Assembly (NCBI GenBank): GCA_027486845.1
Contig: JAIXOL010000036.1
Location: 1 to 64,000 of the forward strand
Direction of reading: 5' to 3'
Length of the DNA stretch: 64,000 bases
Origin: Cytophagaceae bacterium
GTDB taxonomy: Bacteria; Bacteroidota; Bacteroidia; Cytophagales; Spirosomataceae
Position 1 is the first letter of the stretch, and each line of letters opens with the position of its first letter. Below are positions 8,760 to 15,260 of the stretch, one piece after another. Below the pieces are notes generated by a model that worked only from the letters and a program-made list of their open reading frames with translations, was not told the DNA's origin and searched no databases. The position numbers and the translations under genes are program-made.

Positions 8760-10103
8760 ATGCTTTTGAATACTCTCACTGCTATTTCTCCTATTGATGG
8801 CCGTTACCGCCGACAAATTGAAAATCTTGCAAAATATTTTTCTGAATTTGGACTCATTCACTACCGTGTGAGAGTTGAAATTGAATATTTTATTGCTCTT
8901 TGCGAACTTCCTTTGCCTCAACTCGAAGGTTTTGATAAAGGTTTGTATAAAAATCTTCGAGCGATTTATGAAAATTTTTCGGAAGAAGATGCACTTAAAA
9001 TTAAAGAAACTGAAAAAGTAACTAACCACGATGTAAAAGCAGTTGAGTATTTTATCAAAGATGCTTTTGAGGTTTTGGGAATCGGACAACATTCGGAGTT
9101 TATACATTTTGGCCTTACTTCGCAAGATGTCAATAATACAGCAATTCCGCTTTCATTAAAAGAAGCGATGATCATGGATGTTGTACCTGCTTTTCAGCAA
9201 ATTTTGGCAAAACTGCATGAATTGGCCGAACAATGGAAAGATATTGCACTGCTTGCACATACACACGGACAACCAGCTTCGCCTACTCGCTTAGGTAAAG
9301 AATTGTTAGTCTTCTGTGAAAGAATCGAAAAACAACTCGAAATGCTTAATGCGGTGCCTTATGCGGCCAAATTTGGTGGAGCAACGGGTAATTTCAATGC
9401 TCATCATGTGGCATATCCGCAGACCGATTGGGTGACGTTTGGGAATAGTTTTGTAAATGATTGCTTGGGGCTTTCTCGCAGTCAGAAAACTACGCAGGTT
9501 GAGCATTACGATATGTTGGCGGCTATGTTTGATGCCCTCAAACGCCTCAATACCATTTTGATTGATTTCTCTCGTGATGTTTGGACGTATGTTTCGATGG
9601 GCTATTTCAAACAAAAAATTAAAGCGGGAGAAATTGGTTCTTCGGCAATGCCTCATAAAGTCAACCCAATTGATTTTGAAAATGCTGAAGGTAATTTAGG
9701 TGTTGCCAATGCACTTTTTGAGCATTTTTCAGCAAAATTGCCGATTTCTCGTCTACAAAGAGATTTGACCGACTCAACGGTTTTGAGAAATCTGGGCGTG
9801 CCGATTGGTCATACAGTTATCGCCTTAAATTCCTTATTAAAAGGGATGAATAAACTCGAACTCAACCAAGAAGCAATCGACCATCATTTGGAAGAAAACT
9901 GGGCTGTTGTGGCCGAAGGTATTCAGACGGTACTTCGCCGTGAAGGTTTCCCGAAACCTTATGAGGCATTAAAAGAATTGACTCGTAAAAATGAAAAAAT
10001 TACCGAAAAACGTATCAAAGAATTTATTGATACCCTTGATGTAGGCGAAAAAGTAAAATATGAACTTCGACGCATTTCTCCTTTTAATTATACAGGGATA
10101 TAG
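8760..10103 (+). CDS. purB: Adenylosuccinate lyase
   Basis: The 447-residue cytoplasmic enzyme catalyses two purine-pathway steps: splitting SAICAR to AICAR and adenylosuccinate to AMP, releasing fumarate. It starts with the typical SPIDGRYR. It holds HFGLTSQDVNNTA, HTHGQPASPTRLG and the fumarase/aspartase signature SSAMPHKVNPIDFENAEGN. Length matches the E. coli-like PurB subfamily. It is followed by a strong bidirectional terminator and faces the acylase gene. Confidence 0.96.
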   Translation: MLLNTLTAISPIDGRYRRQIENLAKYFSEFGLIHYRVRVEIEYFIALCELPLPQLEGFDKGLYKNLRAIYENFSEEDALKIKETEKVTNHDVKAVEYFIKDAFEVLGIGQHSEFIHFGLTSQDVNNTAIPLSLKEAMIMDVVPAFQQILAKLHELAEQWKDIALLAHTHGQPASPTRLGKELLVFCERIEKQLEMLNAVPYAAKFGGATGNFNAHHVAYPQTDWVTFGNSFVNDCLGLSRSQKTTQVEHYDMLAAMFDALKRLNTILIDFSRDVWTYVSMGYFKQKIKAGEIGSSAMPHKVNPIDFENAEGNLGVANALFEHFSAKLPISRLQRDLTDSTVLRNLGVPIGHTVIALNSLLKGMNKLELNQEAIDHHLEENWAVVAEGIQTVLRREGFPKPYEALKELTRKNEKITEKRIKEFIDTLDVGEKVKYELRRISPFNYTGI

Positions 10104-10117
10104 GCAATTTTGAATGC

Positions 10118-10166
10118 TTGAATGATAGAGTGAGTGAATATTTATTCCCTTTATTCTATCATTCAA
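10118..10166. terminator. Bidirectional terminator between purB and the acylase gene
   Basis: A perfect 12-bp stem (TTGAATGATAGA / TCTATCATTCAA) encloses a 25-base loop between two convergent genes. Weaker TTGAATG-like copies flank it. Confidence 0.65.
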
Positions 10167-10184
10167 ACATTATATCGTTCAAAA

Positions 10185-12251
10185 TTATTTCGGTGAGTAT
10201 GTTTTTACTGCACTTTTTATGACTTCGGCTTTATCGAGTGTCATTTTTTTGGTTTTTTGATTCAAATATACCTCCATTTGGTCGGCAAAATGTGGGCTAT
10301 CGGCGTGAGTCGATTGTCCGAAGTTCAGTACTGTTTCGATTTCGGGCAAGCCTTTTTTCGGAAATTTAATTAATCCAATATATGATTCTCCTTGCACGAC
10401 TTTCAATTTGCCGTCTTTATATGGCCGAGTGTGCATAGCCGTGATGACATCTGGCAAACCCCAAGATGGTTTTTCGATATCGCCACGCACCAGTTTTTGC
10501 AAATCTCCAAGTGTAATATCAGTTCGCCCAAAATATTGTTTCATATAAGCATTCACATGGCGAAAAGCTGCAACGGCATCCTCTTTGGTAAGCACATAAT
10601 CTGCTAATTCTTCTTTTTTTGGAAATTCGTTTGTAAAATAATTGAGCATAATCAAAAATTCGGCTGCCCCTTTGCTATCAATATTGGTTTTTCTGTCCCA
10701 AGTATTTAAGATTTCTATAAGTGGCTGTATATCAGTATATTCACTTGGGTTTAGTTGAAATAGAACATCGGTGTTAGCAGGAAAATAAAGTTTTCCTTGC
10801 GGTAATTGGCCATCGTATTTGATGCGTTTGAAATCTTCAAATGAGATTTTATTATACTGTGAAAACATTTCTTGAAAACGAACACTTCGGTTATTGTCTT
10901 TCACTTCGTAGCCCATTGTTTGATCAAAACTTTCGGCTTTTAGGTTGTCTTTTTCACCTGTTGCATTGAAAGGCGTATGATTGGCATTGAATAAATAGCC
11001 ACTTGCAGGATTGATATACTGTGGTAAATCTTTCAAAGGGTGAAATGACGTTGTGAGCGTTTTTGAAGTATTCCCAGGAATTGTGTTTTTCCAATCGTAT
11101 CCTTCAGCACGGAACGGAATTTTGCCATTACTTACATAAAAAATGGTGTCTCGCTTATCGGCATAAATCGTGTTAAAACCGGGGATTGCGGTCATCTGCA
11201 TGGCTTTATAAAACTCCGAAAAATTACGAGCTTTGTCCATCTTATACCATTGTTCGATGCCTCGAATATCTTGATTGGCACTAAATCTGACTGAAAAAGT
11301 ACCTTGCTTGGACTGAATCGTGGCTCCATACTTACTCCACAAAGCTACTTTTTTGATAGGAATTGTGAAAGCCCCCATTTTTACTTTCAGCTTAACGGTT
11401 TTCTGCTCTAAAGTTTCCCATTTCCCATCAAACTTATATTGCATCTTGTTCGCTGGATTCATTTCGAGTTGAAAAACATCGACCTTGTCTTGATAATTAA
11501 CAGTGTGTGTCCAACCCAAATTTTCGTTTGCCCCTACAAAAATCACAGGCCCACCCGGAAACAAGGCTCCAAGTACATTTAAACCTTCTTCACTGCACAA
11601 ATGAGCTTCATACCAAGCCACTGGACCTTCGAGTGGTTGGTGAGGATTGATTGCTAAATACGAACTACCATCACTTGTTTTCGAGCTATGCACCGCTATT
11701 GCATTTGAGCCTGCAGCTTTAAAATCATCAAGTGTTTTGACTTTTTCTTTGAAAATTTTTTGCAAAACCGCATCAACACCCGAAATCATTGAAAGAGAAA
11801 GTACCGTTCCAGTCGTATATTCTTTGGTATTTGTTGGAAATGTGCCTTTCACTAAAACTTCTTCGGGGTGCTTGGCTGCGTAGGCGTTTATGCCAGCCAC
11901 ATAACCTTCGATAAGTGCCTTATATTCAGGCGATAAGGCTTTGTCATATTGCTCTTCGACTACCTCTCGACAGCGTAAAAGTGCGACTACGTAATCAACA
12001 GTTGCACCATCTTTGCCTTTATGGCGGCCAACCATGCCTTTTCCCGCTAAAAGTGTAAGTTGCATAGTTTTGAAATCATCTTCGGCATTTGCCCAAGCCA
12101 ATCCATAAGCTACTTCGGGGTCGGTTTTAGCAAAAATGTGCGGAACGCCCCATTTATCACGTACGATTTTGATGTTTTCGGGATTTATTTGGGCAAAAGC
12201 CCCCATTCCCAAAAAGAGGTTTAAAAGAATAATTAAAAATAGTTTTTTCAT
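10185..12251 (-). CDS. Penicillin acylase family (S45) Ntn hydrolase
   Basis: The 688-residue exported protein has a signal peptide (LFLGMGAFAQ) and the S45 precursor layout. The alpha part opens with IKIVRDKWGVPHIFA. A spacer leads to a Gly-Ser processing site in AAGSNAIAV (Ser about residue 182), which would become the N-terminal nucleophile of the beta chain. NPHQPLEGP, GANENLGWTHTVN and NRSVRFQEMF follow. Relatives cleave amide bonds of beta-lactams, acyl-homoserine lactones or N-acyl amino acids. The substrate here is unknown; quorum-signal or lipopeptide amides are possible. Confidence 0.88.
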   Translation of the reverse strand: MKKLFLIILLNLFLGMGAFAQINPENIKIVRDKWGVPHIFAKTDPEVAYGLAWANAEDDFKTMQLTLLAGKGMVGRHKGKDGATVDYVVALLRCREVVEEQYDKALSPEYKALIEGYVAGINAYAAKHPEEVLVKGTFPTNTKEYTTGTVLSLSMISGVDAVLQKIFKEKVKTLDDFKAAGSNAIAVHSSKTSDGSSYLAINPHQPLEGPVAWYEAHLCSEEGLNVLGALFPGGPVIFVGANENLGWTHTVNYQDKVDVFQLEMNPANKMQYKFDGKWETLEQKTVKLKVKMGAFTIPIKKVALWSKYGATIQSKQGTFSVRFSANQDIRGIEQWYKMDKARNFSEFYKAMQMTAIPGFNTIYADKRDTIFYVSNGKIPFRAEGYDWKNTIPGNTSKTLTTSFHPLKDLPQYINPASGYLFNANHTPFNATGEKDNLKAESFDQTMGYEVKDNNRSVRFQEMFSQYNKISFEDFKRIKYDGQLPQGKLYFPANTDVLFQLNPSEYTDIQPLIEILNTWDRKTNIDSKGAAEFLIMLNYFTNEFPKKEELADYVLTKEDAVAAFRHVNAYMKQYFGRTDITLGDLQKLVRGDIEKPSWGLPDVITAMHTRPYKDGKLKVVQGESYIGLIKFPKKGLPEIETVLNFGQSTHADSPHFADQMEVYLNQKTKKMTLDKAEVIKSAVKTYSPK

Positions 12252-12358
12252 TGTTAGGTTGAATTTGAATTGCCTCTTGCCACTTCGTCGGTCCGATTTT
12301 GCTTGAGGATTTTTAGATAATCACAAATGTAATCTTTTGCTAAGAGTTAAAATAAAAA

Positions 12359-12383
12359 GGGAAGACATTTTAAATGTCCTCCC
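12359..12383 (-). terminator. Terminator of asd
   Basis: On the minus strand a 12-bp stem (with one G-U pair) formed by GGGAGGACATTT and AAATGTCTTCCC is followed by TTTTTATTTT. It lies about 30 bases past the asd stop. A second small hairpin (CAACTT/AAGTTG, 12396-12410) sits directly after the stop codon. Confidence 0.75.
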
Positions 12384-12411
12384 TCTCAAAACTAACAACT
12401 TGGGAAGTTGT

Positions 12412-13404
12412 TTATAATAAATTTGCTTTCAACATATATTCAGCAATCTGAACAGCGTTGGTAGCTGCACCTTTGCGAAGGTTGTCGGCAACCACCCAAA
12501 GATTTAACGTATTAGCTTGAGATTCGTCACGGCGGATACGTCCAACAAAAACTTCATCTTTTCCGTGCGAAGTAATTGGCATTGGGTAAACGAAGTTTTT
12601 AGGGTCATCTTGTACAATAACACCTTCGGTTTCGCTTAATAATCGACGAACTTCGTCTAAATCGAAATCGTTTTCAAACTCAATATTTACTGCTTCTGAG
12701 TGTCCACCAACCGTTGGGATACGCACCGTAGTTGCCGTAACTGCAATGCTATCATCACCCATGATTTTCTTAGTTTCATTTACCATTTTCATTTCTTCTT
12801 TGGTATAACCATTATCTAAGAAAACATCAATGTGAGGCAATACGTTTAAGTCAATTTTGTGGGGATATACTTTCGCAACACTATCGTCGCCAGCACGTTC
12901 TGCAAATAATTGGTCAACGGCAGCCTTACCAGTTCCTGTTACCGATTGGTAAGTAGAAACCACCACGCGTTTGATTTTATATTTATCGTGTAATGGCTTC
13001 ATTACCACTACCATTTGGATTGTAGAACAATTTGGATTAGCAATGATTTTATCTTCTGCCGTAATCGTATTTGCGTTTACTTCAGGAACTATCAACTTTT
13101 TAGTTGGGTCCATTCTCCACGCCGAAGAGTTGTCAATTACAGGAATACCTGCCTCAGCAAACAAGGGTGCTAATGCCAAAGAAGAACTTCCACCTGCCGA
13201 GAAAATCGCAACCGCAGGTTTCATCTTGATTGCATCTTCGTAGCCTACCACCGTAAACTGTTTACCCTTAAACTCAACCTGTTTACCAATTGATTTTTCG
13301 GAAGCAACGGGAATAATTTCACTTACGGGGAAGTTTCTTTCCGCCAATACTTTCAAGATTTCAGTGCCAACTAAGCCAGTTGCACCAACTACTGCAATTT
13401 TCAT
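12412..13404 (-). CDS. asd: Aspartate-semialdehyde dehydrogenase
   Basis: The 330-residue enzyme reduces aspartyl phosphate to aspartate semialdehyde for lysine, threonine, methionine and diaminopimelate synthesis. The N-terminus MKIAVVGATGLVGTEIL is the NADP-binding motif. IANPNCSTIQMVV carries the catalytic Cys, and GGHSEAVNIEF the active-site His region. The start at 13404 is fixed by this motif; the longer open frame upstream only reads through an intergenic palindrome. That palindrome ends 7 bases before the start codon and would fold in the 5' leader. Confidence 0.95.
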   Translation of the reverse strand: MKIAVVGATGLVGTEILKVLAERNFPVSEIIPVASEKSIGKQVEFKGKQFTVVGYEDAIKMKPAVAIFSAGGSSSLALAPLFAEAGIPVIDNSSAWRMDPTKKLIVPEVNANTITAEDKIIANPNCSTIQMVVVMKPLHDKYKIKRVVVSTYQSVTGTGKAAVDQLFAERAGDDSVAKVYPHKIDLNVLPHIDVFLDNGYTKEEMKMVNETKKIMGDDSIAVTATTVRIPTVGGHSEAVNIEFENDFDLDEVRRLLSETEGVIVQDDPKNFVYPMPITSHGKDEVFVGRIRRDESQANTLNLWVVADNLRKGAATNAVQIAEYMLKANLL

Positions 13405-13411
13405 TTTTTTT

Positions 13412-13480
13412 AAAGCCCCCAACCCCAGAGGGGAGTTATTTATATGAAAGATTTGAAGCCCCTCTGGGGTTGGGGGCTTT
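13412..13480. repeat. Perfect 22-bp inverted repeat directly upstream of asd
   Basis: Arms at 13412-13433 and 13459-13480 are exact reverse complements (GCCCCCAACCCC core on the left, GGGGTTGGGGGC on the right) around a 25-base AT-rich loop. The arms are very GC-rich in an AT-rich genome. The repeat lies between asd and the cyclo-ligase gene, which share a strand, so it could end upstream transcription or shape the asd leader. It resembles CCCC/GGGG palindromes dispersed in Bacteroidota genomes. Confidence 0.9.
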
Positions 13481-13534
13481 TGGACTACAAAGATAATGTA
13501 AAATTTGGTTCGACTTCTTGGAAAAGTACTAAAT

Positions 13535-14110
13535 TTATGAAAAACTCCAAATTTTATTTGGCGTAATGCAGTAATCCATTTGTACATCAAACGCAGTGAC
13601 ATCACTGATTTCATCAATTGGCTCAAAAATAGATAGTCCTATTTTCAAAACATTTGGGCGGCATTCGGCCAAAAATCGGTCGTAATAACCTTTCCCATAG
13701 CCAACACGAAAGCCTTTTTTATCGAAACAAAGCAATGGAATTAAAACTAAATCTATATTGAAGACTGAATATTGAAGACTGCCAACTTGAGATGGTTCTG
13801 ATATCCCCCATTTATTTTCCTCAAAAACAGTGTCTTTCGTGAGTAAATAATGGCTCATTGTGCCATCTTCGTGGCTTCTCGGAATGACAATATCTGTGGC
13901 AAAATCTTTTCGTAGTGTATTGATAATGAGATAAGTATCTATTTCATTATTTCGTTTGATTGGCAGAAAAGTATGAATTGTGGCGTAGGCATGCACTGGA
14001 ATATTTCTAAAAAACCAGTCATGAATTTGCTTAGAAAAGACGTCAACTTCTGTTTCGGCGAAGGCTTTTCGTTTTTGTAGAAACTCTTTTCTTAATTCCT
14101 GTTTAGACAT
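13535..14110 (-). CDS. 5-formyltetrahydrofolate cyclo-ligase
   Basis: The 191-residue enzyme converts 5-formyl-THF to 5,10-methenyl-THF using ATP. Family marks are SKQELRKEFLQKRKA at the N-terminus, the substrate-binding stretch around TFLPIKRNNEIDT, and the signature GFRVGYGKGYYDRFL near residue 140. Residues about 106-114 (SLQYSVFNI) are encoded by two near-identical TTCAATATTCAG-like units. They resemble a dispersed intergenic repeat, but the spacing to conserved motifs is normal. It is upstream of asd on the same strand. Confidence 0.92.
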   Translation of the reverse strand: MSKQELRKEFLQKRKAFAETEVDVFSKQIHDWFFRNIPVHAYATIHTFLPIKRNNEIDTYLIINTLRKDFATDIVIPRSHEDGTMSHYLLTKDTVFEENKWGISEPSQVGSLQYSVFNIDLVLIPLLCFDKKGFRVGYGKGYYDRFLAECRPNVLKIGLSIFEPIDEISDVTAFDVQMDYCITPNKIWSFS

Positions 14111-14166
14111 GACGATACTATTTATTATAACTTAACAAACCTACGAAATTTATCAAATAAAAATAT

Positions 14167-14208
14167 ATATTAGTATGCTTGCATACTAATATTGATTGCG
14201 TATATTTG
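14167..14208 (+). promoter_or_regulatory. Promoter overlapped by a 12-bp palindromic operator
   Basis: A perfect palindrome with 12-base arms and a TT centre (14167-14192; core TAGTATGC-TT-GCATACTA) lies between the divergent cyclo-ligase gene and the small gene at 14276. On the plus strand TTG (14179-14181) lies exactly 19 bases before TATATTTG (14201-14208). The palindrome is therefore centred on the predicted -33 element, as expected for a dimeric repressor that blocks RNA polymerase. The regulator is not identified. Confidence 0.65.
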
Positions 14209-14275
14209 TCGCACAATTATGTTTATTTTATAATTATTAATATTAATTCAAGAGTTTTTTTGAAGAGAAATAAAT

Positions 14276-14608
14276 ATGATTTCAGCGGAAGAAAATTTTC
14301 AAAATGAGTTTTTAAGACCAATTTTGAAAGAACAAAATGAATTATTGATTGCAGTTTTTAAGCAATATTTGGTCAAACATAAGGTTCTATTTGAAAGATA
14401 TTCGCCCGAAGACCAAGCCAATTATATAGAAAATACCATCAAAAAGGACGCACAAATACGTAATTATTTTGTTGGAATGATAATCGGGAAACTTTCAGCC
14501 GAACAATACCAAGCTTTTGTACCAATGGAAACTGAGTTGAATCGTCGAATAATAACGATGCTTGTGAAAAGAATACAGAGTCAAGTTATTTTACCACTAA
14601 GAGACTAA
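14276..14608 (+). CDS. Small helical protein of unknown function
   Basis: I do not recognise this 110-residue protein. It is predicted to be almost entirely helical and soluble, rich in Glu, Gln, Lys and Ile, with segments FLRPILKEQNELLIAVFKQY and IENTIKKDAQIRNYFVGMI. There is no signal peptide and no DNA-binding motif that I can name. Its promoter overlaps a palindromic operator, so expression is probably repressed under some condition. The last residues (LPLRD) and the stop codon are encoded by the first unit of an intergenic CACTAAG repeat, suggesting that repeat insertion replaced the original end. Confidence 0.6.
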   Translation: MISAEENFQNEFLRPILKEQNELLIAVFKQYLVKHKVLFERYSPEDQANYIENTIKKDAQIRNYFVGMIIGKLSAEQYQAFVPMETELNRRIITMLVKRIQSQVILPLRD

Positions 14609-14751
14609 GAAACACTAAGGTTATTAAGTACTTTCTTAGTATATCCTTAGTTTCTTGCTTGTGAAAAGAGTACAGAGTCAAGTTGTTTTACCACTTAGAA
14701 ACACTAAGGTTTTTAAGTACTTTCTTAGTGTATCCTTAGTTCCTAAGTGGT
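14559..14751 (+). repeat. 97-bp tandem duplication containing CACTAAG-type repeat arms
   Basis: The sequence from 14559 (TGCTTGTGAAAAGAATACAG) recurs at 14656 with few changes, giving a 97-base period. Unit one contains the last codons of the small upstream gene. Both units carry the arm motif TTTTACCACT(A/T)AG...ACACTAAGG and its inverted partner CTTAGT...CCTTAGT. Unit two forms a near-complete hairpin from ACCACTTAG (14690) to CTAAGTGGT (14751). These are the left-hand repeats of the GxxExxY remnant that follows. Confidence 0.8.
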
Positions 14752-14763
14752 TAATAATAAAAA

Positions 14764-15157
14764 ATGACGAAGAAAAGTATAAATCAATTAATATAGGTGT
14801 GCAATTGAAGTACATAAACAATTAGGAGCAGGTTTACTAGAAAGCGTATATGAATCTTGTTTTTGCCATGAATTACAAAGTAGAGGCTTTAATATTATGA
14901 GACAAATGACTGTGCCTGTAATTTATAAAAACATTCAAGTACAAGCTGAACTAAAACTTGATGTTATGGTAAATGATTCCGTAATTGTCGAACTAAAAGC
15001 TGTTGAACAAATACATCCAATTCACGAGGCACAACTTCTTACTTACATGAAGCTACTCAAAAAGCCTAAAGGTTTACTAATAAATTTCCATACAGATAAT
15101 ATTACAAGAAGCATAAAACCCTTCGTAAATGAATATTTTTCAGCATTACCTGATTAA
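14764..15157 (+). pseudogene. GxxExxY protein gene, frameshifted near its 5' end (copy A)
   Basis: An ATG at 14764 opens MTKKSINQLI, which aligns with the start of the intact-looking copy at 17711, then meets a TAG. A deletion of about a dozen bases shifts the frame. The correct frame resumes with CAIEVHKQLGAGLLESVYES, containing the G-L-L-E-S-V-Y motif that names the family. It continues through LKLDVMVND and VIVELKAVE (the putative PD-(D/E)XK-type Asp and Glu-x-Lys) to a stop at 15157. A shorter product from the ATG at 14897 would lack the GxxExxY motif. The family is small and of unknown function. Confidence 0.8.
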
Positions 15158-15159
15158 TA

Positions 15160-15231
15160 CTTAGTGAATCTTAGTTTCTTAGTGGTAAAAAAAATAAAAA
15201 ATTCACCACTAAGGAACTAAGGTTCACTAAG
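15160..15231. repeat. Right-hand inverted repeat pair beside GxxExxY copy A
   Basis: Arms of 27 bases at 15160-15186 (CTTAGTGAATCTTAG...) and 15205-15231 (...CACTAAG) are reverse complements with 2 mismatches around an AT-rich loop. The second arm matches the repeat at 14593-14619 in direct orientation. The pair begins 2 bases after the GxxExxY stop and ends 29 bases before the fadN start codon, so it occupies the fadN leader. Confidence 0.88.
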
Positions 15232-15260
15232 AAAATAGATAAAAAATCAAACACAAAACC

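Noticed and set aside
14559-15231. CRISPR array from the repeated CACTAAG units
   Set aside because: Units are irregular in spacing and orientation, form inverted pairs, and no cas genes are present.
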